DNA of 64,000 nucleotides from Staphylococcus pseudoxylosus (GTDB lineage: Bacteria > Bacillota > Bacilli > Staphylococcales > Staphylococcaceae): the NCBI RefSeq assembly GCF_003697915.1, contig NZ_RCVN01000002.1, positions 178,116 to 242,115 of the forward strand, read 5' to 3'. The notes under the pieces are model-generated. The model was not told the origin of the DNA and did not search any database. It worked only from the letters and a program-made list of their open reading frames with translations. The first letter of the stretch is position 1, and each line of letters starts with the position of its first letter. Below, one piece after another: positions 38,330 through 47,767 of this stretch. The translations under genes were made by a program, and so were the position numbers.

Positions 38330-40176
38330 GTTGTTTGGTCTTTCAAGTGTTTCACTCGTGCACACATTTCTTTATGTCTTCCTTCAATTGTAGGGCGTTG
38401 AACTGGATTACCAAGATATCCGCATGTACGTTTTACTACATCAACCGTAGTAGGGTCATCATTGCCACATTCAGGACATTGATAGCCTGTTGTTGTGGTT
38501 TTAAAATCACCTCTAAAGTCACATTCCCTACAATGATCAATCGGAATATTCGTACCTAAATAACTTACCTTATCATATGAATAATCCCACACTGCTTCTA
38601 ATGCTTTTAAATTATGATTTAATTTCGGATATTCACAGTAATGGATATAACCGCCACTTGCATAAAAAGGGTAATCCTTTTCAAAATCAATTTTCTCAAA
38701 TGGTGTAATATCTTTTCTCACATCATAGTGAAATGAATTCTGATAATATCCTTTATCAGTGACGTTTGGTATTTCACCATATTTCTCCATATCAAGTCTA
38801 CAAAAACGATCAGTTAGAGACTCACTTGGTGTGCTATAAATACTGAACCAAACATCATATTGCTCAGTCCATTTCAATTGGTAAACTTTCATTGCTTTTA
38901 ATATATCTAATGTAAATTTTTTAGCTATGGACTGCGTTTCCCAATTAGGACCATAAAACACTGTAGCGGCTTCATACAAACCGATATATCCCATAGATAA
39001 AGTAGCTCGTTTTCCTTTTAACAACGTCATAATATCTTCTGTATCCGTTAAACGATGTTTAAATGCACCATTTTTATATAAAATAGGAGCATTATCAGGT
39101 GTTACTTCGGAAATGCGTTGAATGCGATATACGAGCGCATCATGCATTAGTGCCATTCGTTCATGGAATATTTTCCAAAATATTTCAATGTCACCATTAG
39201 ATTCAATTGCCATTCTAGGCACATTTAATGTCACAACACCTAGATTACATCTTCCATTATTCTCAAATTGTCCATCTTTGTTCTTCCAAGCTGGTAAAAA
39301 TGAACGACAACCCATCGGAGCTTTAAAATCACCTAATATTTCGACCGTTTTATCATAATTCAAAATATCGGGATACATTCTTTTAGTAGAACATTCTAAT
39401 GCCAATTGTTTTATATCATAATTCGGATCTTTCGAACTAAAATTCACACCTTTTTTAATTGAGAACACAAGTTTTGGGAAAATCGCAGTAATACGATCTT
39501 TACCCAAACCTTTGATTCTAGTGTTAAGGATTGCTTGCTGAATTTTACGGCTATATGCATCCGTTCCTAATCCAAACCCTAATGTTACGAAAGGTGTTTG
39601 ACCATTTGATGTATACAATGTGTTGATTTCATATTCTAAACTTTCTATAGCATCTTCAATATCTTGTGAAACTCGATAATCAACATAAGTTTCTATGTCT
39701 TGTGGTTTCACAAATTTTCCAGCCAATTCTCGATGCTTAGCTTCATTATATTGAACGTAATGGCTCAGTAATTCATCAACACGATCAATTGTACACCCTC
39801 CATATTGGCTACTAGAAACATTGGCAATGATTTGTACAAGTTGGGCAGAGGCGGTTTGAATTGATTTAGGTGAAGTCACAGTTGCATTCCCAATTTGAAA
39901 ACCATTCTTGAGCATACTTTCTGCATCTATTAAGCAACAATTCGTAAGCGGTTGAAAAGGATGATAATCTAAATCATGAAAATGTATGTCCCCTTCTTTA
40001 TGAGCTGTTGCAACATGTTCTGGTAATAAATAATTCAGCGCATATGATTTAGATACTACACCAGCTGTTAAATCTCTCATTGTCGAAAATGTGGCACTAT
40101 CCTTGTTGGCATTTTCATTTACTACTGTAGGATCTTTGGTTATTAAATGCTTTAAATCTTGTTCAAGTTTATTCAT
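38326..40176 (-). CDS. nrdD: anaerobic ribonucleoside-triphosphate reductase
   Basis: A 616-residue class III reductase that makes dNTPs anaerobically. It has HFHDLDYHPF-type sequence near residue 75 (IHFHDLDYH), the radical-chain cysteines in the barrel (NCCLIDAE, MGCRSFL), a zinc site of two pairs (CRECDF and CPECGN, about residues 540-565) and the glycyl-radical loop RTCGYLGNP near 587. GAGGGG precedes the ATG. It lacks an obvious N-terminal ATP cone of full length, so allosteric control may be reduced; this needs alignment. Two NrdR boxes sit just upstream. Confidence 0.95.
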   Translation of the reverse strand: MNKLEQDLKHLITKDPTVVNENANKDSATFSTMRDLTAGVVSKSYALNYLLPEHVATAHKEGDIHFHDLDYHPFQPLTNCCLIDAESMLKNGFQIGNATVTSPKSIQTASAQLVQIIANVSSSQYGGCTIDRVDELLSHYVQYNEAKHRELAGKFVKPQDIETYVDYRVSQDIEDAIESLEYEINTLYTSNGQTPFVTLGFGLGTDAYSRKIQQAILNTRIKGLGKDRITAIFPKLVFSIKKGVNFSSKDPNYDIKQLALECSTKRMYPDILNYDKTVEILGDFKAPMGCRSFLPAWKNKDGQFENNGRCNLGVVTLNVPRMAIESNGDIEIFWKIFHERMALMHDALVYRIQRISEVTPDNAPILYKNGAFKHRLTDTEDIMTLLKGKRATLSMGYIGLYEAATVFYGPNWETQSIAKKFTLDILKAMKVYQLKWTEQYDVWFSIYSTPSESLTDRFCRLDMEKYGEIPNVTDKGYYQNSFHYDVRKDITPFEKIDFEKDYPFYASGGYIHYCEYPKLNHNLKALEAVWDYSYDKVSYLGTNIPIDHCRECDFRGDFKTTTTGYQCPECGNDDPTTVDVVKRTCGYLGNPVQRPTIEGRHKEMCARVKHLKDQTT

Positions 40177-40188
40177 TTTATCCCCTCA

Positions 40189-40236
40189 TTTCTATATATT
40201 GTGTCTTATTACAATTTATAACACAACATATAGTGT
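40189..40236. promoter_or_regulatory. two NrdR boxes upstream of nrdDG
   Basis: ACACAACATATAGTGT (40221-40236) matches the NrdR consensus ACACWATATATWGTGT at 15 of 16 positions. TTTCTATATATTGTGT (40189-40204) matches at 13 of 16. Their starts are 32 bp apart, three helical turns, the usual arrangement. The first box lies between TTGAAA (minus, 40236-40241) and a TATAAA-like -10. Confidence 0.82.
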
Positions 40237-40341
40237 TTCAATGAATGGGCAAGCCGTTCACAAATTCGTAAAATCATTTCGAAGTTTTTATGAACTTTAA
40301 TTGCGTTTTCAAAATATCTATATTAATAACCTAAAAGCATA

Positions 40342-40393
40342 GAAAACACTGCTAAACAATAGTTAATCATCCTATTGTCTAGTCAGTGCTTTA
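40342..40393 (-). terminator. terminator of the thiazole operon
   Basis: A long imperfect stem, AAAACACTGCTAAACAATAG (40343-40362) against the CTATTGTCTAG...CAGTGCTTT arm (40372-40392), lies 15 bp past the thiF stop. Confidence 0.7.
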
Positions 40394-40406
40394 AATTATT
40401 TTATAT

Positions 40407-41408
40407 TCAACTTATGCTCTTTACAATTTCTCTATAAATTTTCTCCGCTGCCTCCTCATTTTCAACACCGTAGACATTCATTCTTCCATCTTTGAACAGA
40501 GTGATTTCATGAGGCCCATAGGACAATAGTTTCACAAAGTCATTAGTTTTTTTTACGGTCACAGGTAAATAACCAGTATAGTTAAAAATGTCGGCATTAA
40601 AGCGTAACAAGAACATGTCTCCACATTGCTTCTCTATCTTAGTGTCATATTTATCATTTAATAATGCATAATCATGTTTCTCACAAACATTACAATCACT
40701 TTGTTTTAAAGCACTTATATCCATAGACTTATATTGCATATTAAAACAATCCATAGTTATAAGTTTTTTTGAAAATGCTTCGTTAGTGGCCCATCTCATT
40801 AGCTCGGAAACTTGCATACTAGCTACTTGATAAATTACTGGTGGTAGCACACCATTTATTGCACAACTTTCACCAGTACTTGGCATTGTTTCAAGTAGAC
40901 ATTTCAAACATGGGCCTTGATCATCGATACCATAAACAGTACCTTGACTACCAACTGCAGCGCCATAAATCCAAGGTATATTGTGCTTGTTACAAGATTC
41001 ATTGATTAAATATCTTATTTTAAAATGGTCCATACCATCTATAACAATATCCGGTCGATATGTCGTTAATAGATTTTCAATATTTAAATTTGTTATTTCA
41101 CTATCTATTGTTGTCACTTGTACGTTACTATTGATTTGATTCAACTTATGCTTTAATGCTTCAACTTTAGGTAGCATCTGTTCCGCATCCAACTCATCAT
41201 ATAACGCTTGTCTATGTAAATTGGATAACTCAACAATATCCATATCGATTACAGTAAGTGAGCCTACCCCCATCCTTACTAACATTTCTGCACTGTGACT
41301 ACCAAGCGCACCTGCACCCATAATCATGACATGAGTTTTTTGAAGTTGTCTTTGACCGTGCTCACCAAACTGGTGATATCTTACTTGTCGATTGTAACGT
41401 TCTATCAT
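40407..41408 (-). CDS. thiF: ThiF/MoeB-family adenylyltransferase
   Basis: A 333-residue E1-like enzyme that adenylates the C-terminal glycine of ThiS. It has the nucleotide fold [16 protein letters not shown], the R-finger region LSNLHRQ, and a zinc site from CLKC (about residue 172) and CNVC (about 243). The C-terminal 85 residues form a small additional domain seen in longer ThiF/MoeB proteins. It is last in the thiazole operon, overlapping thiG by 4 bp. As a MoeB-like protein it might also serve molybdopterin, but the context favours thiamine. Confidence 0.9.
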   Translation of the reverse strand: MIERYNRQVRYHQFGEHGQRQLQKTHVMIMGAGALGSHSAEMLVRMGVGSLTVIDMDIVELSNLHRQALYDELDAEQMLPKVEALKHKLNQINSNVQVTTIDSEITNLNIENLLTTYRPDIVIDGMDHFKIRYLINESCNKHNIPWIYGAAVGSQGTVYGIDDQGPCLKCLLETMPSTGESCAINGVLPPVIYQVASMQVSELMRWATNEAFSKKLITMDCFNMQYKSMDISALKQSDCNVCEKHDYALLNDKYDTKIEKQCGDMFLLRFNADIFNYTGYLPVTVKKTNDFVKLLSYGPHEITLFKDGRMNVYGVENEEAAEKIYREIVKSIS

Positions 41409-42172
41409 AAGAACCCAATGCCTTCAGTTGGGCTCGATGCTTGCGCTGTATACTTCACAGGTATTCTTCCTGCTTCATAACTTAATCTTCCGGCACTAAT
41501 CCCTTTATTCATTGCTTCTGCCATTTTCACAGGATTCGCTGCACTTGATATCGCCGTATTAAGTAAAATACCATCAGCTCCTAATTCCATCGCATGACAA
41601 GCATCCTTAGGTGAACCAATACCTGCGTCTACGATTACTGGTACATTGACGCGTTCAATAATATAGCGTAAATTTAATGGATTATTGATTCCTCTCCCCG
41701 TACCAATAGGAGAAGCAAGCGGCATAATTGCATGAACACCTAACTCTTCTAATCGTTTCGCTAACACAACATCATTAGATATATATGGACAGACCGTATA
41801 ACCTTTTTCCAATAACATTTTACACGCTTCATACGTTTCTAATGGGTCAGGCAATAATGTTTCGTCATCACCAATGACTTCTACCTTAATCATGTCGCAA
41901 ACACCTGCATGATTAGCAATTTCTGCTATACGGACTGCTTCTTTAGCTGTCTTAGCCCCTGCAGTATTTGGAAATGTGATGAATTTCGATAAATCAACTT
42001 TTGCTAATGGATTTGGTAAATCTTTGTCATATAAATTCATGCGTCTCACTGCAAAAGTTAATACTTCTGTTTCTGCTGCTTCAATAGCTTGAGTTTGTAT
42101 CTCTTCATTATCAAATTTTCCTGTACCTAATAATAATCTTGAATTTAATGTAAAGTTGCCTATTTTAAACAT
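41405..42172 (-). CDS. thiG: thiazole synthase
   Basis: A 255-residue TIM-barrel enzyme that builds the thiazole phosphate ring from DXP, dehydroglycine and ThiS thiocarboxylate. The Schiff-base lysine lies in [12 protein letters not shown] near residue 96. Other motifs are [36 protein letters not shown] and [20 protein letters not shown] (core [12 protein letters not shown]). GGAGGCGG precedes the ATG, which follows thiS by 1 bp. Confidence 0.96.
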   Translation of the reverse strand: MFKIGNFTLNSRLLLGTGKFDNEEIQTQAIEAAETEVLTFAVRRMNLYDKDLPNPLAKVDLSKFITFPNTAGAKTAKEAVRIAEIANHAGVCDMIKVEVIGDDETLLPDPLETYEACKMLLEKGYTVCPYISNDVVLAKRLEELGVHAIMPLASPIGTGRGINNPLNLRYIIERVNVPVIVDAGIGSPKDACHAMELGADGILLNTAISSAANPVKMAEAMNKGISAGRLSYEAGRIPVKYTAQASSPTEGIGFL

Positions 42173-42173
42173 A

Positions 42174-42374
42174 TTAACCGCCTCCTACAAATTCTAATAA
42201 TTCTAAGTTATCTTCGTCATTGACTATTCGAGATGTAAATTGTTCTCGCTTAATCAATGTTTCATTATGCTCTACAATAATACGTCTTTCATCGAGACCC
42301 AATGATTGAATTATTTCTTGTATATTAATTGGTTGTTCAAAGTTAAATACGTCACCATTAATCTTACATTTCAT
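42174..42374 (-). CDS. thiS: sulfur carrier protein ThiS
   Basis: A 66-residue ubiquitin-like carrier ending in the diagnostic FVGGG; the last glycine becomes a thiocarboxylate that gives sulfur to ThiG. A longer frame begins at 42404, but GGAGAGGTGA places the start at 42374 (MKCKING), the usual family start. It overlaps the thiO end by 11 bp. Confidence 0.93.
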   Translation of the reverse strand: MKCKINGDVFNFEQPINIQEIIQSLGLDERRIIVEHNETLIKREQFTSRIVNDEDNLELLEFVGGG

Positions 42375-43482
42375 TTCGTTCACCTCTCCTAATCTGAAAA
42401 TCATACAATTGTGTTGGCCTATGTCCGCTGATAATCCATTGACTCATCAACTCACCTATTAAAGGCGAAAGTAAAATCCCATTGCGATAATGGCCAGCAA
42501 TCACAAATAAGTCTTTATCTACTTCATCCATAATAGGTTGTTCATTTTGACAATAGGGCCGTATACCTGACCATTGATTTATGATTTTTCCATTTTTCAA
42601 ATCAGGTATATAGTGCAAAGCCTGTGACTTAAGCCAGGATTTTCCTGAATTAGACACCCCAACTGAATAGTCATCAAAGTAACTTGTTGCACCGACTAAA
42701 TATCTATTCTTTAATTTAGGGACGACGTAGCAACCATTTGTCAGGAACATGGTAACATCCAAATTCAAATCGGGTTGTTCTATCAATAGTACTTCCCCTT
42801 TTACACCACTAACCGCTTCACAAGGTAAATATTGCTGTAAAAGTTTGCTTGTCCAAGCGCCACCCGTGACAATTAGCTTTTCAGAATAATAAGTTCCACT
42901 TTGTGTATCCACACGGTATCCGTCTTTTTCGGCTTCAATATGAGTCACAGTTGTTTGGTATATCCTATCTATATGTCGATGTGATAGTGACTTCAACAAC
43001 GCTTTGGTATAGCGGTTTGCATTGATTTGATTATCTTCAGGCATATAAATACCATTTGTATGTTTTGAAGTAATGGCTCCATTGGACACGTGTTGGACAT
43101 CAGTCGGGCTAAGACGTTCTACAGATGTAAAATGTTGTCTTAAAAATTGATATTGTTGCTCAATCTTTTTATTATCATAATGATCCGTAGCCAATTTTAT
43201 TAATCCGCTATTTAAATACTCAATATCCACGCCAACCTCTTCAAACAAACTGTCCCTTAGCGGTTCGAACATCCTTTGAGAAGTTGTTGCCAAACTAAAC
43301 AAAGCATTGTTTTCGGTAAATTCATTTTGCGCGCCTAACATCCCACCCGCTTTATAAGATGCATGCTTACCTGTTTCATCTCTATCTATCACAGCTATAT
43401 TCGCAAAAGTCTGACTTAACCCACGTGCGATTGACATGCCCATGACTCCTGATCCAATAATAATGACATCATACATGCCCAT
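42364..43482 (-). CDS. thiO: glycine oxidase ThiO
   Basis: A 372-residue FAD enzyme of the DAO family that oxidises glycine to the imine used by ThiG. The FAD motif is VIIIGSGVMGMSIARGLS at residue 5. The C-terminal part has QWSGIRPYC and IAGHYRNGILLSPLIGELM (core HYRNGILLSP). The aerobic route with ThiO replaces the ThiH used by anaerobes. Start codons ATG at 43482 or 43476 are both possible. It overlaps tenI by 14 bp. Confidence 0.93.
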   Translation of the reverse strand: MGMYDVIIIGSGVMGMSIARGLSQTFANIAVIDRDETGKHASYKAGGMLGAQNEFTENNALFSLATTSQRMFEPLRDSLFEEVGVDIEYLNSGLIKLATDHYDNKKIEQQYQFLRQHFTSVERLSPTDVQHVSNGAITSKHTNGIYMPEDNQINANRYTKALLKSLSHRHIDRIYQTTVTHIEAEKDGYRVDTQSGTYYSEKLIVTGGAWTSKLLQQYLPCEAVSGVKGEVLLIEQPDLNLDVTMFLTNGCYVVPKLKNRYLVGATSYFDDYSVGVSNSGKSWLKSQALHYIPDLKNGKIINQWSGIRPYCQNEQPIMDEVDKDLFVIAGHYRNGILLSPLIGELMSQWIISGHRPTQLYDFQIRRGERNEM

Positions 43483-44053
43483 CCCACGCTTCCTTCATAT
43501 GCTTGAGTTCTTGTTTCGAGTATTGATTAAAAATAGAAATACCGGCTATTCCTGAAAATCCATTAGGTAAATAAGATAAAGTATGTTGATTAATACCTCC
43601 AATTGCAATAATCGGAATATCAATTTGTAGCGCTGCTTTAACCTCCGACTTTGTTCTAGGTGTTTGCTGTGGTTTAGAAGGTGTTTCAAATACGTGTCCA
43701 AACAACACAAAATCTAGCCCTAAATATTTAGCGTTAACAATAGCTTCTTTATGATGCGTAGACATACTTACTTGTATATCAGGGTAACTAGCTTGCACCT
43801 CCTCAATACAAGGGTCATTTTCCCTAAAATGAATTGCCGACAAGTCACATTGTAGGATTACGTTGATATCACTATGAACAATAATCTTATCCTTAGGAAA
43901 CTCATTTTTTAGTAATTCATAAACCCACTGAATGACTTCTTCAGTATTCATTGGCACTCTTATTAATAAGTAATCGATCATACCTTCGATTTCACAGTAA
44001 TGGTTAATATGTGATTTAGACAAATCTTGATATGGTGTAATAGCAATAAACAA
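43469..44053 (-). CDS. tenI: thiazole tautomerase TenI
   Basis: A 194-residue ThiE-like TIM barrel that aromatises the ThiG product. Visible are DLSAIHFRE, SMSTHHKEA, FVLFGHVFETPSKP and IPIIAIGGINQHTL. The frame can start at GTG 44062, but that lies inside the GGGGTG ribosome site. The TTG at 44053, 6 bp past it, is the better start. It is first gene after the TPP riboswitch. Unlike Bacillus, no tenA precedes it. A ThiE (thiamine phosphate synthase) role is less likely given the neighbours. Confidence 0.85.
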   Translation of the reverse strand: MFIAITPYQDLSKSHINHYCEIEGMIDYLLIRVPMNTEEVIQWVYELLKNEFPKDKIIVHSDINVILQCDLSAIHFRENDPCIEEVQASYPDIQVSMSTHHKEAIVNAKYLGLDFVLFGHVFETPSKPQQTPRTKSEVKAALQIDIPIIAIGGINQHTLSYLPNGFSGIAGISIFNQYSKQELKHMKEAWDGHV

Positions 44054-44070
44054 TATATTCACCCCAAATA

Positions 44071-44106
44071 AAAAAACGTTATTTTTCCTGGTGGAAAAAT
44101 AACGTT
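44071..44106 (-). terminator. riboswitch-controlled intrinsic terminator
   Basis: A perfect 14-bp stem, AACGTTATTTTTCC (44075-44088) with 44093-44106, TGGT loop and a T run on the minus strand. It lies between the TPP aptamer and tenI and is the expression platform. Confidence 0.9.
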
Positions 44107-44123
44107 ATATGATTACTTCTATC

Positions 44124-44232
44124 ATAGAAAACGCCACTTTCCTACGCCAGTGCGAACTGGATCAGGTTCTAGGAATCCCTCAGTTATTACTTCGGTCTCA
44201 GCCTTTATCAAAGGCACTTCCAGTGGTTTCTA
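44124..44232 (-). ncRNA. TPP riboswitch (THI element)
   Basis: On the minus strand the aptamer carries the conserved GGCTGAGA (complement of about 44195-44202), ACCTGATC (complement of about 44170-44177) and GCGTAGGAAAGTGG (near 44134-44147), with closing pairs CCACT/AGTGG. It binds thiamine pyrophosphate and, with the adjacent terminator, shuts off tenI-thiO-thiS-thiG-thiF when thiamine is ample. Confidence 0.95.
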
Positions 44233-44379
44233 TCTATTAAATTTTCAAAATAAATGTTCATTCACATGTTTTAGCGATTACTTACAATCTAACTTATAAT
44301 GATTTACTTTTCAAGTATCACTTTGACATTGGTAGCACATGTTACTAATAATAGATAACATGATTATGTGTTTTCTCAC

Positions 44380-45873
44380 TTATAAAGACAACTCTAACAA
44401 ACGTGCTGTTATAGGTCGGGTCTGACGATAGACTTCTTGATATATTTCAAAATATTTAATATAGCGTTCATGATGAGCTTTATTTGGCAGAAAAGTTCTA
44501 TCATAGACAATAAATTGATTAACTACATCTTCTATGTTTTCATGCCAACCCAAACCGACAATCGCTAGCATTGCAGCACCCATGCAAGGCCCTTCCTCAT
44601 ATTTCAATTTACTGACTTTCGCATTAAATATATCAGCCTGTAATTGTAACCAAAAATCATTTTTCGCACCACCACCGATTGATGTAATATGCGTTATGTC
44701 TTTCCCTTTTTCACGTAAATATACCAATGTTTCATACAATGAATAAGTAATACCTTCAATTACTGATCTAGCTATATCTGCATTTGTATGTAAAGTACTT
44801 AACCCGATAAAGCTGCCTCTAATTTTGGAATCGCCATGTGGTGTACGCTCACCTGAAAGATATGGTGCAAATAACAACCCTTCACTGCCAATTGTAGATT
44901 CACTTGCTAAGCTTAAAATTTGATTGAAAGTTAAATTAGGGAACACATGATTTTTTAACCAATTCAAACTATCTCCAGCAGCAAGCGTCACGCCCATTAC
45001 ATATGATTTATTCTCTACAACATGATTAAAATAGTGTAAATTATGGTGATACATCTTCCCTTCATCTGCTTCACAAGTTAATAACGTGCCAGACGTACCA
45101 ATACTGCATAATGTATCATTGGATTTGATAACACCCGCACCAAGTGCGCCACATGCATTATCACCACCACCCGCAAAAACAGCTACATCCTCTTTTAATC
45201 CTAATGATTTAGCTAAGCTACTTTCTACATATCCAATAAAATCTCCGGATGATACGAGTGGGGGGTAAATATTATGAATACCAAATTGTGAGCCAATGGC
45301 CTTCGACCAATTTTTCTGTTTTGGATCCATTAATAGTGTGCTCGAAGCATCTGAATATTCCATATTTATCTTACCAGTAAGCTTAAACCGCACATAATCT
45401 TTAGGTAATAAGAATGTTGCTATCTTGTTCCAATTTTTAGGCTCATAATCTTTTATCCATAGCAATTTCGTCAGTGTAAAACCTTCTAACACCGGATTGG
45501 ATAACACATAATTACCAAATTGTTGTTCAATTGTTGCGCACTGATGTGTTGATCGAGTATCATTCCATAATATTGCATTTCGAATCGGTTTATTATTGCT
45601 ATCTAATGCCACTAAACTATGCATTTGACCAGATAACGATAAAGCACAAATATAGATATCATTTAGCGCGTTGTTACTTACTATTTGTCTAATACATACT
45701 TTTGTTGCCTCAAACCATTCATCTGGTTGTTGCTCATTATATCCAGATTGAAGTTGTATCACATCAAGCTCTTCGCTAACCTTAGCTAAAACTTCTCCTT
45801 CTTTACTCACGGCTATAACTTTAACTGAACTTGTTCCTACATCTATACCTAACACTGCTTCATTCAATATCAT
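44380..45873 (-). CDS. xylulokinase-like FGGY kinase (second copy)
   Basis: A 497-residue FGGY sugar kinase: phosphate-binding LGIDVGTSSVKV at the N-terminus, SLSGQMHSLVALD (catalytic region), ILWNDTRS, GGGDNACGALGAG (Asp base near 240), and GERTPHGDSKIRGSF. Close relatives phosphorylate D-xylulose. The window has another xylulokinase at 54716 inside the xylose operon. The two share VLEGFTL-KL-W and HYFNH-V---YVMGVTL patterns, so they look like paralogues. This copy is solitary, has no xylO-like operator upstream, and a TTGGAA-N18-TATGAT promoter fits (45912-45941). It may act on another ketose or polyol-derived sugar. Confidence 0.85.
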   Translation of the reverse strand: MILNEAVLGIDVGTSSVKVIAVSKEGEVLAKVSEELDVIQLQSGYNEQQPDEWFEATKVCIRQIVSNNALNDIYICALSLSGQMHSLVALDSNNKPIRNAILWNDTRSTHQCATIEQQFGNYVLSNPVLEGFTLTKLLWIKDYEPKNWNKIATFLLPKDYVRFKLTGKINMEYSDASSTLLMDPKQKNWSKAIGSQFGIHNIYPPLVSSGDFIGYVESSLAKSLGLKEDVAVFAGGGDNACGALGAGVIKSNDTLCSIGTSGTLLTCEADEGKMYHHNLHYFNHVVENKSYVMGVTLAAGDSLNWLKNHVFPNLTFNQILSLASESTIGSEGLLFAPYLSGERTPHGDSKIRGSFIGLSTLHTNADIARSVIEGITYSLYETLVYLREKGKDITHITSIGGGAKNDFWLQLQADIFNAKVSKLKYEEGPCMGAAMLAIVGLGWHENIEDVVNQFIVYDRTFLPNKAHHERYIKYFEIYQEVYRQTRPITARLLELSL

Positions 45874-45968
45874 CGATTCCTTTTGTTAGATTTTAAATAT
45901 TCAACAACTGTATCATATTGAAATAACTTTCAAATTTCCAATCATATGATATGACAATGACGCTGAAG

Positions 45969-46892
45969 TTAGAATATTAGTTTCGACATATAAATGACGA
46001 TGACTACAGTTATCGCACTCAGTAATGTTGATAAAAAGACTAATTCAGCCGCAAGTTCTGGATGATTATCATATTCCTGGGCAATAACTGAACTATTAAC
46101 GGATGTAGGCATAGCTGAAGTAATAAATAACGCTTGTGCTATGATACCTTCAAGCCCCATCAGTTTGATAATACCAAGGGCTATCACCGGACCAACAATC
46201 AGCCTCACAAATATAAACACATATGAACTTGACCACTTAAAGCTAAATTTAATATTAGCAATCTGGGCACCTAATAATAATAAGGCAATTGCTATCATTG
46301 CATCTGCAATATAGTTTGCCGGTGTCCATATAAATTTAGGTATAGGGACATTACCATAATTTAAAACAATCGCAAATATTAAAGCATATAAAACAGGCAT
46401 CTTAAAGTAACCTAATACCGCTTTAAGTTTCCCAATGTGCACAGCTTGTATTGAAAATATACCATATGAAAAAGTAAATATATTTTGTAAGGAAAGCACA
46501 ATGACTTGAACAGACATCGCCAAAGGATCTCCTTTAAATACTAAATCATTTACCGGAACGCCGTAATTACCAGAATTAAAAAATAATACGCTATTCGTTA
46601 ATGTTGTTGCTTCACCTTTATCCTTTGTACCAAAATAGGCCAACAACTTACCAATACCATAGAGAATAATTATGTATATGATAAAGAATACTACGATATA
46701 CAATAAGAGCTTGATTTCAAAATTCGTCTTGTAAAATTTTACAAATATGAATCCAGGTACAAATATGTATATGTTTAACTTTGCCAATGTTTTTAAATCT
46801 AATGTGAATTTTTTCTGCAGTACATACCCTATTACAATCATAATAAAAATAGGCAATAATACAGTCTCTAAAATAATTAACATTTCATGCAT
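45969..46892 (-). CDS. AEC-family (auxin efflux carrier-like) transporter
   Basis: A 307-residue carrier with about ten spans. The family pattern shows in TLLPIFIMIVIGYVLQ-type start (LPIFIMIVIGYVLQKKF), FNSGNYGVPVNDLVF near residue 110 and TSAMPTSVNSSVIAQEYD near 265. Bacterial AEC proteins move malate, lactate or other carboxylates. An earlier ATG is in frame, but AAAGGGGGC places the start at 46892. The upstream gap of 260 bp leads to a small peptide gene. Confidence 0.85.
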   Translation of the reverse strand: MHEMLIILETVLLPIFIMIVIGYVLQKKFTLDLKTLAKLNIYIFVPGFIFVKFYKTNFEIKLLLYIVVFFIIYIIILYGIGKLLAYFGTKDKGEATTLTNSVLFFNSGNYGVPVNDLVFKGDPLAMSVQVIVLSLQNIFTFSYGIFSIQAVHIGKLKAVLGYFKMPVLYALIFAIVLNYGNVPIPKFIWTPANYIADAMIAIALLLLGAQIANIKFSFKWSSSYVFIFVRLIVGPVIALGIIKLMGLEGIIAQALFITSAMPTSVNSSVIAQEYDNHPELAAELVFLSTLLSAITVVIVIYMSKLIF

Positions 46893-46987
46893 TTTAATTT
46901 TGCCCCCTTTGCCTAATTCCACTTACTTTTGTACTTATGAAATAATGAGAAATTTACATAAGTGCCCCCTTGAAAATCAATCAAATA

Positions 46988-47020
46988 TAGGTCATGTTAA
47001 AACTATTTGCATATGACCTA
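46988..47020. repeat. inverted repeat between the AEC gene and the small ORF
   Basis: TAGGTCAT (46988-46995) faces ATGACCTA (47013-47020), a perfect 8-bp inverted repeat with a 17-nt loop. A second, ATGTTT-N6-AAACA(A)CAT, lies at about 47081-47101. Neither has a T run, so they may be operators or RNA hairpins. Confidence 0.45.
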
Positions 47021-47151
47021 GCCATTACAAATTCTTTTATACAATGCAAGAACTGAGCATACCCACAAAACTGTTAAGTTATGTTTCACGTTAAACAACA
47101 TGTATCAATACCAGCAAATTAAATTTTGTTTATTAATTTATAGTAATAAAC

Positions 47152-47247
47152 TTACTTTTTCTTTCCTTTTTTCTTTTCTTCTAAAATCGACATCACGATA
47201 AAGCCGACAAGTAATATTGGTGTAAGAACTGCAACCATTATTAACAT
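47152..47247 (-). CDS. 31-residue single-span membrane peptide
   Basis: A short ORF not usually called by gene finders. GAGGTGAAGTAA directly precedes ATG, an ideal ribosome site. The peptide has a hydrophobic segment (LIMVAVLTPILLVGFIVM, residues 2-19), two glutamates and a basic tail KKKGKKK, so it would sit in the membrane with its C-terminus inside. I do not recognise a family. It may be a small subunit or regulator of a transporter or ATPase, or a toxin-like peptide. It lies between the AEC transporter and the araC-type gene. Confidence 0.6.
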   Translation of the reverse strand: MLIMVAVLTPILLVGFIVMSILEEKKKGKKK

Positions 47248-47767
47248 TTACTTCACCTCATTATTTGATATTTTGAAAAATGAATTTTAAGTATAGATAA
47301 TAAATCAAGTAGTACCCTTATAATATTAATTTACACCTTTTATACATCTTCCTCAATAAAACAATTTAGTTTGTTCAAAACGTTTTATTAAAACATTCAA
47401 AAACAACACAACTAAATGACTATAAAAAATATTTTTAATAAGTAATGTGCAACTAGGTAAGCTATAGTTTATATCAGTTACTCCCTCAAAAAATAGAACA
47501 TGCGTAGCCACAAACTTCTATGATAGAATTCAAATCTAAAAAACAGAGTCAAGTCATGACATTTCTAAGCAAAAAACATGCAAAAAAACATGCAAAATCA
47601 TCTACTAAATCAAATATTTTTATATTATTAAGTAATTTTTATTTAACTACACTTTAATAATTGACCGTAATATAAATTAGTTGTAATATTTTTAATATAA
47701 TATATGCTTTTGTGGCTGAAATTAATTCAAGAATTCATTCCACTATAAAAAGGTCGGAGGGAGCATA
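47248..47767. other. AT-rich gap before the AraC-type gene
   Basis: About 520 bp with no supported ORF. It includes the palindrome AAAACGTTTT near 47378-47387, which is only loosely cre-like, and a tandem direct repeat of CAAAAAACATG at 47570-47596. The regulator's GGAGGGAG site is at the right end. Promoters for the small peptide and the regulator probably lie here. Confidence 0.45.

Noticed and set aside
46747..47016. 89-codon plus-strand frame across the AEC gene start
   Set aside because: Mostly antisense to the AEC N-terminus; start lies within coding sequence and has no ribosome site.
47378..47387. AAAACGTTTT as a cre site
   Set aside because: The flanks do not fit the TG/CA ends of the consensus.
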